Shown one piece after another: positions 20,843 to 32,558 of a DNA stretch of 64,000 nucleotides; within the stretch, counting starts at the first letter, position 1, and each line of letters starts with the position of its first letter. The position numbers were made by a program, and so were the translations under genes. The notes under the pieces were generated by a model that saw nothing but the letters and a program-made list of their open reading frames with translations, made no database searches and had not been told where the DNA came from. The DNA is taken from the NCBI GenBank assembly GCA_025769875.1, contig JAGFNK010000048.1, positions 1 through 64,000 on the forward strand, in the 5' to 3' direction. Source of the DNA: Russula earlei. Lineage: Eukaryota > Basidiomycota > Agaricomycetes > Russulales > Russulaceae.

Positions 20843-23647
20843 TTACAATACAAATAAAGATTTTCTATTGGAAGGATCAGCAGAAGACAAGGCCGCTAGA
20901 ATAGGCGGTGGTGCAAGTCCGAAGGGACATGGTGCAAGGGAGGCAGTGGCATCTGGGGAAGGGGGGTTCTGAGGGGGTTTCCAAGGGAGGGGGGTTTGAG
21001 ATAGCAGTTCCCTGAGGGCACATGTGTATGCATTTGTGGCAGCAGATGTTGCATTGGGCTTGGTGCGCTTGCCTGACCGTTTGCCCCTGGTGTACAGATC
21101 ATTGTGAACATGGCGGCGCTTTCCCTTAGCGATGCCAATGTTTTGTGCTGTCAGTCTCTGCACATTGGGGAGACTGGTCTGTTGTTTTGGGCCCCATTTG
21201 ACACCCATATGCTTGGCTGTCTCCGTCCATGTATGCTGATTGGGCACAATTACCTCCTTATTGGGTAAGACCTTGAAACCTTGAATCATATTAATTGCAG
21301 CTGTCAAACTGTATTTGGTGGCCCGGGTGGCCTCGACGATCTCTGCTGATTGATTGGTATCCTCAAGCCTGTCAAGACTCACTGTTGAACAATCCAGTTC
21401 AAGAACGAGGGGTTAGTTCAAAGACGAGTTGATAGATGTCCAAGACAGCGTGGGCAAGGAGTAGGGTCCAGAGTAGCAACAAATACCAAAGGGGTATAGT
21501 TACTGGTAAAGTCGAACAGGTACGCAAAGAGGAGGCCAGGATAGTCACAAGGGGACAGTCCTTAAAGGAGTATCCCAGGAATGGAGAGTGCTGGAAACAA
21601 ATGGACAGTCTGAGGACTGTCCACTACTTTATTGAGCACTTATATACTACAAGAGAACTGCAAAATAGGGAACAAGTTGTAACCTTGTTATCAAGCACAA
21701 TAGAGTGATGAGTAAGAAGTCAGAGTGCGCTTACTGAGCATGCTCAGTCATGCTCAGTAAGCTGCTGAGTAAGAAGACTTCTCCTGATGAGTAAGAGCCT
21801 TCACTGTCCACATGTTCCCTGCCTTAGTACATGTGTAAGCTCCTGATTCATTTTCTGTTAGTTAGTTTAGGGCCAGTCATTTGAGGACTTGTAGTCTGGT
21901 TCAGGGACTAGTGTTATCCTATAAGGCCCCTTATATAGTTCTATTAGGGTCCTTAGAGTTGACCCTAATACTCCTATTAAGGTCCTTAGTATTGCCTTAT
22001 AGTTCATTCTATAGTTATTAGAGTTAGTCTAATAATGCGTTGCAGGGTCTTTGATACTGTGTTAATGCCTATTGCAGAGCACCTAAAGTCGTCCTAAAGG
22101 GTCCTTAGGAAGGTCCTAATACTGCCCTTTATTGCTAAAAGAGTTGCCCTTAAGTGGGGCTTGCTATATATCGATTGTGCCAAGAATTGCTTGTCCAACA
22201 ATGCACGCACGATATTGTGGACACCTCTACTCACCCCTTTTGCTCGTGTGAACAGGGTGGCACCATAGAGGCTGGGTTTCCTCTCATAAGGAAGGGTCCT
22301 TCAAGGACCCTCTCCAGAGAATGGTTCATGACAAAGCCTAGATGCAAGATCATGTGATAACAATATGATCTCCTGTGAGAGAGATACTAGGCTCTCCCTT
22401 GGCCTGGTGGATGGGGATGGTGGGTCAGGGGATTTATTTGCATTCTCTGTGGGAGCTTTTTGGGTGCTCTCTTCAGGACAGAGGTGGGGAAAGTGGTTGT
22501 AGATTGCTGCAATGTGTTTGCAGAATATAATCTGTGGGTAATCTGTGCAATCACAAGTCGACTTCATCAGATCAATTGAGTAAAACTCGCCGGACCAGGA
22601 TTGTGAAGCGACGTGAAAGCAGATCTCATCGAATTGCAAGATTGAATCTTGTGATATGCTCTTGGCATGGGCGAAAAGTTTCCGATGCCTGTCAGCCACC
22701 AGGTCCTGACCATCAAGCCTGACTTTCTGATGTTCGTGCCTGTTTTGGTAATACGGCACCATTCAATGCACTAGCACAAATAAGATTCAATCAATCCACC
22801 GATTGTGCTTGCCATCAAGCCAGTGTGATTGAGAACATGATGATATCTAAAAAATGATTAAGTCATTTTATCTTTAGATCAGTTGGAACACATATGCTTC
22901 AATCAACATATTGGTGTCCCCTTCCTCAAAGATATGCCAATTTTTCTGGAAAACCATGGACCCCATATGCACCACAGACATCCATTCACACCCAAGGTAG
23001 TTCACAAAACTTTGTGGGACCTGAGGATCAGTGGAGATCTCCTCCCAGATTTGCAGAAAGTTGGCCTGATCATCTGTATGTACCCATCTCTTGATCTTAT
23101 CCCACAGATCAGGAAATTCGGTCGTATTGAAGTGTGATTGCATTGCGCACAACACATGCCATTTGCAAAGCCATATCCAACTTCCTGGATAGGCAATCTT
23201 GAGGGCGGCAATCTGTGCAGCATCACGATCTATCATAATAATAGACAGCTGGATAGCCAGACTGGCATCCCTGACCCAATGGACAAAAAGGAAATTGTGT
23301 CCGTTGTTCCATTGGATGCCAGCATCCAGGCAACAGGCACACCTATCTGGAAAAGGTAAGTGCGCTAAATTGACATTTAGTAAATATTACGCACCATGTC
23401 CCCAGTGATCCTGCGCGATCATAGTAAATAATAAAAAGTCCAGATATTGAGTAATATTATGAGTTGCATCAATACCAATGAAGCCATTCCTGAGGCGGTG
23501 GAATGCCTCCATTTGGAAAGGGGTCTGGATGCATAACACATATGCATCCTCCTGCAGATTTGACTGAGATGGGGCACTGTGCAGCCTGTCTTTGCAAAAT
23601 ACATTTGTATTTGTTGAGATTAGCACTGGCCTGAGCCCCAGGTGCAT
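20843..23647 (-). mobile_element. Mutator-like (MULE) transposase gene, broken
   Basis: Read on the minus strand from 23647. DDE-region residues FIGIDATHNITQYLDFLLF are followed by an intron-like gap. Then come GVPVAWMLASNGTTDTISF, MIDRDAAQIAALKIAYP and WLCKWHVLCAMQSHF, typical of MULE transposases. Further down is a SWIM zinc finger STCDCTDYPQIIFCKHIAAIY (CxC...CxH), at about 22600. The C-terminal block (NQHTWTETAKHMGVKWGPK) lies at 21382-20843, separated from the rest by an LTR-like insertion. The N-terminus is cut by the copia element starting at 23648. There is at least one frame shift (about 23270). Two in-frame TGA codons lie near 22760-22800 in WLDGKHNRWID*ILFVLVH*. The element is dead. 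Confidence 0.8.
21370..22293 (+). mobile_element. 0.92-kb LTR-like repeat, copy 1, inside the MULE
   Basis: Begins TGTCAAGACTCACTGTTGAA and ends near CATAAGGAA. The same sequence recurs at 27327-28249 in the same orientation with few differences over about 920 bp. It splits the MULE C-terminal coding region. No target-site duplication is visible. Short open frames inside (for example 21436-21708) also occur in the second copy but show no protein family. Confidence 0.7.
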
Positions 23648-25241
23648 TGTGATGCAATCACAACTCTGATGCGTTGACGCGTCAGATCACCTGGACTGGG
23701 CATTACTGGCTTCAGCTCATATGCTGCAGCACACATTAGAGACATTGATTAGATGATTTTGGACAATCGGTAGCTAGTTACCACTGATCCTCGGTTATAC
23801 TTAGTGATCCATAATGGTAGTTAGCTGCACTGCACTTAGTGGTGGTCTCAGGTACTTAAGAACACCACAAAGCACATAGATCACTTCAGTTTTGTATCAA
23901 CTAAACTGAAGTGAGTACTTAGTCTATGATATCTTATCGCTCTGTACTGATAATGCGTTGTAGCTATTGTCTGATAGGTACACTATTTATATCAGTTTTG
24001 TATCAACTAAACTGAACTATTGTCTGATAGGTCTGCCTGTGATCTTATCATCTGCTGCTATCTAATCACACACACTGCGCATTTTCAACAGGTTATGGGC
24101 CCTGCCCGTATCTAAAGTCCACAGAGATCACCACACACGTTTATTCCTATAACACCTCCCTTCCCCACAAACCTCTGTTATCAGATGACATCTTACTCCC
24201 TTGGTCCCTGGAGCCAAAGGATTGATGCGCGCGCAGTTACATCACATGTCAAAGATACTGATTTGATCTCTAATTGATCTGGCTATAATTGCTCTGCTGG
24301 TCCGGATTGGCAATTCTCCCTATTACTTAACATTTCCAAATGACACTCCCCCCCATCTTTATGCAACCCACCAGAATCTCGATGGAGATCTTGGGTGCAG
24401 CTAATTGGCCACTTTGGTCAAAGCGCTTTGAAGCTATCACCAAGATGAATGGCTTCAATCGTCACTTAACTGATACCAAACCTTCTGGCGATGCCAACTG
24501 GGACACTGAAGAATTGGCACTAGAAGGTGTCTTTGATCTTTACATTCAGCCAGACATACTAGTCCGGATAAGTGATGCCAAATTCAGTACTTGCAAACTC
24601 AAGTGGGACAAACTCAAACGCATCAGCAGCGGCGTCAGATCTATGTCCGCGTTCAACACATGGACTGCACTCTCTGCTACATCCTTGGATGACACAAGTC
24701 CCATGATCCCGCAGCTACAGAAACTAAATGATGTGTGAATCAATCTCCAAAACAACAAATACATCATTCCCAATGGCCTTTACAGTCTTATCATTCTCCG
24801 AGCTTTACCTGAAGCTTACTTGGGTCTAGTGCAAACTATCTTAGCTGGTGGTGATCCCGCTGATCTAATCCCCAGACAATCCAAGATTGGATCCTCAATG
24901 AGGAAAGTCGCCAGGCCAGTTCCTCCATGTCTCTTAACAAAGTCACTCCAGTCAAAAAGGACAAAGACAAGCCCAAAATAAAATGCTATTATTGTCAGAA
25001 ACTTGGACACAAGTCTCCAGAGTGCAGAAAGAAGAAAAAGGATGAGGAGGAGAAGGCAAAGAAAGAGTTGGAGACCAGTGCAGGAACTAACAGAAAGGTC
25101 AACATGCACATAGTAGGGACTAGCACTACTATTATGGGGGTCTCGGATGATGAAAATGATATTCGAATTTCCCTTTACATGGTGGCTAGATTCCGCTGGA
25201 TGATTGACTCTGGAGCAACCCATCATATTAGTCTGTCCCAG

Positions 25242-25767
25242 TGTTAAGATCTGACAGATCTTAGTATCGACTCTTTAGTGAAAGAGTTGCTTGATATAGT
25301 TCAAGCACTAGACTTCGAACCCTTTGATATTATCTCAGGAAGATTGAATGTAGAAAAGAGAGGGACCACTTTCAGTTAGAGTCTGCACTATAGTTTGTTT
25401 TAGATAGTTGACAAGATGGTTATCTTGTAAGATTGTGTAAGTCGAGCGTAAGGCTCGACTTCTTGGTACCACAGACTATTTATACGATATCTCGATAACT
25501 GCTGATCCGATTCATACGAAACTCGGGGTGCACATAGCTGAGAACCAGTAGCATCCAAATACGGAAAGCGCAATTCAGAATGTTAGAAATGACTCACGCG
25601 TGAGTCATTCTTTCCTAGTATCTGTCAGCAGTCAGTAAGCAAACAGTAAGCAATCGGTAAGCAATCAGTAAGCAATCACTAAGCCAGATCGATAAGCAGG
25701 CACATAGGTAATTACAGATGAGTCAGTGAAAACAGATGACAGTCGGAGAATCAAGAGAATCTTAACA
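25242..25767. mobile_element. Solo LTR inserted in copia 1, with target-site duplication
   Basis: Starts TGTTAAGATCTGACAG and ends GAATCTTAACA, a perfect TGTTAAG/CTTAACA pair, and is flanked on both sides by the 5-bp repeat CCCAG (25237-25241 and 25768-25772). Removing it with one CCCAG restores the copia reading frame across the protease region. It is 526 bp with no coding capacity. Confidence 0.9.
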
Positions 25768-26142
25768 CCCAGACCAACTTCGTCACCTACGCTCTGGCCT
25801 CTGGGTCAGTCAATCTTGGAGGTCATGCAATCATCAAGCAGATCGGGACTGGATCAGTGTCCGTCCTACCACCTGGAGGAAATGGAGATATTCAATTGAC
25901 CCTCACAGACGTTATGCATGTTCCGGAGGCCGATGCACGTTACTTCTCAGTCAGCACACTGCTCTGGAAGGGTGGACACATCACATTTACTCAAAAGGAG
26001 TGTCAAATCTACATCAAAGATCGGAAGATTGCACAAGGATACCTGGAGCACAATCTATTCTACATTGATTTCTCATCTCCAGCTCTCCACGCACAATCAG
26101 GTGTATTACCACTTCACATCTGGCATCAGTGCATGGGACATA

Positions 26143-26550
26143 CATGATGGGCAGGAAAGGATAAGTCGACTCTGCTTATAGTCAACTCAGTGGATAATAA
26201 AAGTAAAATATTTCAAGTGCTGAGTAGGCTCTGTTGTGGCCACAAATTATATTACATAAGTAATGACCTTAGTTGAGCATGAAAAATGTGACAAAAAAGG
26301 TTAAATATGGAGAGTCTACTCATTCCGGCACAACTTTTACCCAGGCTAGGGTAAAGGTTGTGCCAGAATGAGTAGACTCTCCATATTTAACCTTTTTTTG
26401 TCACATTTTTTGTGCTCAACTAAGGTCATTACTTATGTAATATAATTTGTGGCCGCAACAGAGCCTACTCAGCACTTGAAATATTTTACTTTTATTATCC
26501 ACTGAGTTGACTATAAGCAGAGTCGACTTATCCCTTCCTGCCTGTTGTGA
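26143..26550. mobile_element. 408-bp near-perfect palindrome (MITE) flanked by TA
   Basis: The left arm (26143 to about 26340) is the reverse complement of the right arm (about 26353-26550), with only a handful of mismatches and a very short spacer (CCCAGGCTAGGG region). TA dinucleotides flank it at 26141-26142 and 26551-26552. Removing it with one TA restores the copia sequence GGACATATGTC and the frame encoding MGHMSHHALI. It codes for nothing. The TA duplication fits a Tc1/mariner-mobilised MITE. Confidence 0.88.
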
Positions 26551-27326
26551 TATGTCTCACCATGCATTAATCACTCACAGCAATTCCGTTAATGGAATCT
26601 CGCTTAACCCCAAGGATTGCGATCACTCCCCTTGCCAGGGGTGTGAACTCAGCAAACAGATGCGACTACCTTTCTTGGCCTCCCCTAAGCGATCGGATCA
26701 TCAGCTACAAATCATCCATACTGACTTAGCCGGTCCAATGCAGGTCTGGTCTATCCGAGGCACCAACTACTGGGCAACGTTCATTGATGACTACTCTCGC
26801 TATGGAGTAGTGTACTTCCTCAAATCTAAAGATCAGTGTGCCGATGCATTTAAGAAATATCTTGTGTGGTCGGAAAATCAGACTCGTGATAAAATCAAAG
26901 CATTGCACTCAGATCGCAGAGGGGAGTACTTGTCAGGTGCACTCAGATTGGTCTTAGATCAACGGGGGATTGAACACAGATTAACAATACCAGGTTTGCC
27001 ACAACAGAACAGAGTTGCTGAACGATGGAACCGAACCCTTGAAGATAAGATGCATGCCATGATTCACGCTGCTGGTCTCAGTCTTGGGTTCTGGGAGCTT
27101 GCTACTGATGCAGCTGTTCACATTCACAATCAGACTCCTACTCACATTCTTAATTGGCGCACACCTCATACATTATGGATGGACGGTCACATTCTGGATG
27201 TCTCCTATTTCCACATCTTCGGATGTAAGGCATATGTACACACACCTGCCAACAAATGGAAGAAGCTTGATCCGAGATCGGTCGAGATGATCTTTGTTGG
27301 GTATGAGTCTGGGTCTAAGGGTTATC

Positions 27327-28249
27327 TGTCAAGACTCACTGTTGAACAATCCAGTTCAAGAGCGAGGGGTTAGTTCAGAGACAAGTCGATAGATGTCTAG
27401 GACGGTGTGGGCTAGAAGCAGAGTCTGGAGTAGTAACAAATACCAGAGAGGTACCGTTACTGTGAGAGTCAAGCAGTTATGCAGAGAGGAGGCCAGGATA
27501 GTCACAAGGGGACAGTCCTTAAAGGAGTATCCCAGGAATGGAGAGTGCTGGAAACAAATGGACAGTCTGAGGACTGTCCACTACTTTATTGAGCGCTTAT
27601 ATACTACAAGAGGACTGCTAATTAGGGAACAAGTTGTAATCTTGTTATCAAGCACAATAAGGGATGAGTAAGAAGTCGGAGTGTGCTTACTGAGCATGCT
27701 CAGTCATGCTCAGTAAGCTGCTGAGTAAGAAGGCTTCTTCTGATGAGTAAGAGCCTTCACTGTCCACGTGTTTACTGCCTTAGTACATGTGCGAGCACCT
27801 GATTCATTTTCTGTTAGTTTGTTTAGGGCCGGTCATTTGAGGACTTGTAGTCTGGTTCAGGGAATAGTGTTATCCTATAAGGCCCCTTATATAGTTCTAT
27901 TAGGGTCCTTAGAGTCGACCCTAATGTTTCTATTAAGGTCCCTAGTATTGCCTTATAGTTCATTCTATGGTTATTAGAGTTAGTCTAATAACGCATTGCA
28001 GGGTCTTTGATACTGTGTTAGTGCCTATTGTAGAGCACCTATAGTCGTCCTAAAGGGTCCCTAGGAAGGTCCTAGTACTGTCTTTTATTGCTAAAAGGGT
28101 TGCCCTTAAGTGGGGCTTGCTGTATGTCAATTGTGCCGAGAATTGCTCACGCAACAATGCATGCACGATATTGTGGACACCTCTACTCACCTGTTTTGCT
28201 CGTGTGAACAGGGTGACACTATAGAGGCTGGGTTTCCTCCTATAAGGAA
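27327..28249 (+). mobile_element. 0.92-kb LTR-like repeat, copy 2
   Basis: Direct repeat of 21370-22293. It sits exactly between copia 1 integrase sequence (ending GYESGSKGY) on the left and RNase H sequence of a different copia family on the right. No target-site duplication is visible. Confidence 0.7.
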
Positions 28250-28707
28250 CTCTTCTCTGACAACCAATCTGCTATTGCGCTTGCACATGATTACCAATAC
28301 CATGCCCAGACCAAACACATTGATGTCCAGTACCATTGGATCCAGTGGGCCATCAAGCAAGGGTCCACATGGCTAGTATACTGCCCAATGGACGACATGC
28401 TCGCCGATGCACTCACTAAGGCACTCCCCTTGGTGAAAGTCAAGCACTTTGCATCAGGACTTGGCCTGTTCACAAAGCGAGGGGGAGTGTTGTGATTCCC
28501 GAGCGCAAGTGAGCTCAATCATGAGCACACAAGGCCAAGTGAGGGATCCCCTCACTCAACATTTATACCCAGTACCAATTTAGAGTATTTGAGTGGAGCT
28601 GGTTGATTAAACCCGCTCCAGACCTGGCCTAGCGTATTACAGTAGATGTTGAATGGCTCGACATTTGTTCCGTCCTTTTGAATAAGCCTCTGTTTAGTTC
28701 CTGCCTA
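28250..28707 (+). pseudogene. 3' end of a different copia element: RNase H tail and start of 3' LTR
   Basis: The frame reads ELFSDNQSAIALAHD, then RTKHIDVQYHWIQW and PMDDMLADALTKALP, ending GLGLFTKRGGVL with a stop at 28493-28495. A purine-rich tract (AGCGAGGGGGAG) lies just before TGTTGTGATTCCC at 28488, as expected for the polypurine tract and 3' LTR start. The RNase H differs clearly from that of copia 2, so this is another family. The LTR is cut by the foldback-like element. Confidence 0.75.
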
Positions 28708-29400
28708 CTTACTGTCGTTTTCATGTGACCTTGCACTTGCCATTTTTGGATGTCATTTCAAGTGCAAAATCAAAACTGCTATATCTCAACAGCTTCTCAA
28801 CAGATTGCCTTGAAACTTTGAAAGTAGAACCTTATATACTGTATCTAGGTGCAGCTAAAATATGGGAGCATAATATTCAGTTCTTGAAATGTCGATTTTC
28901 AGGTGCTGACATGGGTGCAAAACTTTGAACTGCCATATCTCAACTGTTTCTCAATCGATTGACTTGAAACCTCAACAATGGGATCTCATGTACTGTATCT
29001 AGGTGCAGCCCAGGAGCTGGGGTCTAATTCTTAGTTCTTGGTGTTTCGATTTTTGGGTGTGATCTGAGTGCAAAATTTCGAACTGCCATATCTCAACCGT
29101 TTCTCAATAGATTGCCTTGAAACTTGGACAGTAGAACCTTATATACTGTGTCTAGGTGCAGCTAAAATATGGGAGCCTAATGTTCAGTTCCTGAAATTTC
29201 GATTTTTGGGTGTGATCTGAGTGCAAAATTTCGAACTGCCATATCTCAACCGTTTCTCAAAAGATTGCCTTGAAACTTGGACAGTAGAACCTTATATACT
29301 GTGTCTAGGTGCAGCTAAAATATGGGAGCCTAATGTTCAGTTCCTGAAATTTCGATTTTTGGGTGCCGATCTGCATGCAAAATTTCGGACCTGCCATATC
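28708..29400 (+). repeat. Left inverted arm, about 154-bp tandem units
   Basis: Units are spaced 153-155 bp. Each contains TTGAAACTTGG-like, CTTATATACTGT-like and CTAGGTGCAGC-like blocks. The frames open through it are repeats, not a gene. Confidence 0.85.
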
Positions 29401-29401
29401 C

Positions 29402-29950
29402 ATATGATCCCTCCCGGCCTGCTCCTTTGTTACTACTTCCTTCGCTCTTATCCTGAGCACACTCTACGAGCCTGGTCAAGGATATATGGGACACTCTTCT
29501 CTATATGGATGGGTAACCAGCTCTTTGTTGTGATTTCGAATGCACAAATTGACTTGCTGGTCAACAACGGCGCCATGCAGATGATGTTTCCTCTGCAGGC
29601 GACAGCATCAACGGATCGCCATGCAGCTACTTTCCCTCAAGGCCATCCATCCAAGGATACTCCTCTGATGAAACCCACATCTTACCTTGATCAATGTATC
29701 ACCAAACAAAGAAGGGAGTATTGCCGATCAGCCCAGCAAACATCGTTGGTCAGTTTGTCTTGAAGTAGGCAACTACATCTCTTGTCTTTGCCTCTATGTA
29801 GAGGGTCTAATAGATGCCATGTGTTACTTGCAGTAACAATATTGTTCGCAACATGGACAGGTTCCACTCTAGATCCTCTGACAGAGCATGCGCTAGCGAT
29901 CGCTACTGAGTTAATGAATCTCACAGGTAACTTGTTCATCCCCAGTCATG
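29402..29950 (+). pseudogene. Cytochrome P450 N-terminal fragment
   Basis: Starts immediately after the left arm with PPGLLLCYYFLRSYPEHTLR and WSRIYGTLFSIWMGNQLFVV, then LLVNNGA, the N-terminal substrate-access region of a microsomal P450. After an intron-like gap it continues in other frames with IAMQLLSLKAIHPR, KKGVLPISPANIVG and DPLTEHALAIATELMNLTG, all in the order seen in basidiomycete P450s. The N-terminal membrane anchor, the I-helix, the ExxR motif and the haem-binding Cys are missing, and there are several frame changes. It appears to have been captured by the foldback-like element rather than to be a gene in place. Confidence 0.75.
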
Positions 29951-30477
29951 GGCCTTCCTCCATACTACGATCATCCCCCTCGCCACCATCTTCTGCTCGC
30001 ACCTCTTCCACTTGCACTCTCACAAGGTCGTGGAGCCTTCCAATATCGCCCATAGGCACCCAAATGAGTGTGTCACCTTGCCTGAGCCTCTGCGGAGATT
30101 TCAAGCCAAGGAACGTGGCAAACATACACCAAATCATACGCGTGCATCCTCACCATCCCTCCCTGACAGCCGCGAACCGCACTGACTTGAGTTATAAATC
30201 ATTCTCCTGTTGATCCCACAAGCAGTTGCCACAGCTCCATGCTTGTTGCCGCTGGTGGTCCCGGCGCCGGACGCGAGAGCGTGTCATCATGCCACCTCCC
30301 AACCTCGACCTCAAGGCAAAGCGTCCACTGAAAACTTGGATACAGAACCCCCCCTCTCGCCCCCGCTCGATTCCTTCATGCCCCGGTGTCACCCTGAGTC
30401 GAGCAAGGCCAGTCCTTGTCCGGCTCCATGAACCCAAGTGTGCCCTTCTAAAGAGGCCCTTCCCAATATCAACTACA

Positions 30478-30790
30478 ATGAGCACGGACTCGTCAGACAA
30501 GGACGACAATGGTGGTGGGCTCCCAGCTTCCGGCCTCGTGGCACCCTGGGAGGTACTGCATGGGTTGGCTGATGTTGCCATTCAACGGGCTGCCAAGGCA
30601 AGTCAATGCAAACACCCTTTCAGCTTATTTCATTCTTATGCCGCCGTTGTAGGAGAGTGGCAAAGCAAGTGAACCGCAAAGTCGCACGAGGTCGCCTTCT
30701 CCAGACCCCAGGTCAAGACGTCGACCATCCAAAAAACGGAGGGTCCATCAGATGCCATGGCACCTCGCATCCTCAAATTCCCTGACGGTA
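30478..30790 (+). pseudogene. Gene fragment, possibly from a fungal regulator
   Basis: The frame MSTDSSDKDDNGGGLPASGL is followed by VAPWEVLHGLADVAIQRAAK. After an intron-like gap ending TTGTAG (about 30649) a Ser/Arg/Lys-rich stretch follows (SRTRSPSPDPRSRRRPSKKR). The composition is like a linker with a nuclear signal in a fungal transcription factor, but no DNA-binding domain is present. It lies inside the foldback-like element and ends close to the R1 LTR. The identity is uncertain. Confidence 0.4.
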
Positions 30791-30814
30791 TGCAAAACCT
30801 CCTCTAAGCAGTCC

Positions 30815-31790
30815 TGTAAGGTGTCTGAGCCCGCTGACTGGGAAACTCACATGACTTGCACTTGCCCCCACCTCCCTCACGTCCCTCGCCCACGCATCTT
30901 CCTTTCCCTTTGTCTCTCGTCTCCCTTCCCCTCCTATCATCCCTCCAACTATCGTCATTCCTTTCCCTCTTTTCACTTACCTCTCGCGCGCTCCTCTCAA
31001 CGTCATTCCCTCACATCGCCCACTCTACGCCCAGGAACAGCGACGACACCTCAGCTCGATTGCCTCCAACTTCACCCACGCCTCGCGCTCCCTCATCTAC
31101 ATCCATCCCCTGCACCACTAGTATCTTTGTCTGCTTCATGCTCCCCACCCTTTCGTCATATCGCTCTCGCCCGTCGTCGACTCCCTTTCAATCCCACTCT
31201 TGCCCCTTTCATCATCGTCTCTCAAGCATCGTCCTCACCCCCGCCACGCGCATATGTACGGACTCGGATGACACACGCACAGACGTCATTGCCACTCGAT
31301 CCGAGGGCTCGCTGCCCACAGCGCCTCGCCCTGTCATCCTCGCCGCACCGCCCCGTGCTCACGGACTCGCAGTTGGAGCAGTAGGATTCTTATGCCATTG
31401 TCTTCTCATCCATGTTTTTGATTACCTAGTTCTCACCCCACCTTTCTTCTGCAGTATTTAAGGCTAGTAGCTACAGTCTCGAATAGGAGGGAGCTTTTGC
31501 CTCTGCGTTAAAACATCTCGTCTGCCTGTGTGAACCATTCCCTCGAGAACACACACACCCTCTCGCACGCGCACGTGTGCGTTGCGTTCCGGGGCACGAC
31601 CTTGCTCTCCCCTGCTCCCTTCTGCTCCTACCTGCCCTCGGATCAAGCCCCACAGACTCCACGTGCCCGACCTGGCACGCTACAGTCCGGAGACCTGCTA
31701 TCGTCCCACCAGTGATGTTTTCCGTCTGTCTCACTGTATTTTCCTTGCTGTGGTTGCGCACTACAGCTGTAAATAGTCATGTGTAGAGAT
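30815..31790 (+). mobile_element. Solo LTR-like repeat, family R1, copy B
   Basis: Plus-strand copy of the repeat at 434-1218, starting TGTAAGGTGTCTGAGCCC. It has a pyrimidine-rich centre and a TATTTAA box (about 31454). The overlapping Ser/Pro/His-rich frames are artefacts of low complexity. The right end is near CTGTAAATAGTCATG. Confidence 0.55.
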
Positions 31791-32558
31791 ATCCTATCGT
31801 GCTCGGGGTTGGTCAGCACCCCAAAACGTGAAAATTTAACAAGTGAAACCCATTATTTGGCTGTATCTAGATACAGTACATGAGATGATACTGTCCAAGT
31901 TTCAAGCCAATCCATTGAGAATTAGTTGAGATATGGCAGTTCGAAATTTTGCATGCAGATTGGCACCCAAAAATCAAAACTTCAGGAACTGAACATTAGG
32001 CTCTCATATTTTAGCAGCACCTAGACACAGTATATAAGGTTCTACTGTCCAAGTTTCAAGGCAATCTATCAAGAAACAGTTGAGATATGTGTTGAATCGT
32101 GCAGTGATAAAGTAGATTAGATCGTAATAGATCTAATAAAATGATATTCAGTTTCTGTGAGACGAAACTAGCTTGTGTCATATTTACCTAATAAAATGAT
32201 ACTACAACGCGTAATCAGCTACTGATAAGATCATGAGATAGTAAGTACTTACTTCAGTTTCTGTGAGACGAAACTGAAGTATCTACTGTATGTACGACGC
32301 TCTTAAGTATCTGAGAGCGTCCCTAATTATTTTGTCTATAGTAACTATCAAATTGTTTTCACGATCGCTATGTGCTAGCTACCGATTGTCTTAGATCATA
32401 CTATCAATTTTGTTATCGTACGTGTTTCATCAATTGAGCTGAAACGCTTATGTGGTCCGGGCCTGTGGGCCGCCCGGACAGTTTAGGCCGACGCGTCAAC
32501 ACTTCGGCTACTCTTTATCTCAACATCCCCCCATGATCTAGACAGTCAGTAGATTAGA

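Larger units (their letters stand above)
23648..27326 (+). mobile_element. Ty1/copia element 1: 5' LTR, gag, protease, integrase; 3' half missing
   Basis: The 5' LTR (about 23648-24090) ends TTTTCAACA and is followed at once by GGTTATGGGCCC, the primer-binding sequence complementary to the anticodon arm of initiator tRNA-Met used by copia elements. Gag starts near MTLPPIFMQPTRIS (24340). It carries a CCHC knuckle KCYYCQKLGHKSPEC (about 24985) and the protease motif DSGATHH (25207). Integrase spans 26507-27320, with HTDLAGPM, FIDDYSRYGVV and ERWNRTLEDK. The frame is interrupted by a TGA at about 24736, by a solo LTR (25242-25767) and by a palindromic MITE (26143-26550). It ends abruptly at the second LTR-like repeat, so reverse transcriptase, RNase H and the 3' LTR are absent. 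Confidence 0.88.

Noticed and set aside
21436..21708. 90-codon frame shared with 27393-27671
   Set aside because: Shared because both lie in copies of the same LT-like direct repeat. No domain, and its end differs between copies.
28725..28928. 67-codon frame repeated at 37442-37645
   Set aside because: Its conservation is explained by the tandem units of the inverted arms, not by protein selection.
28708..29400. CRISPR array
   Set aside because: The regular about-154-bp spacing is a tandem satellite with no short repeat/unique spacer pattern, and the DNA is fungal.
30752..31461. Overlapping 200-codon frames rich in Ser/Pro/His
   Set aside because: Low-complexity translation of the R1 LTR-like repeat.
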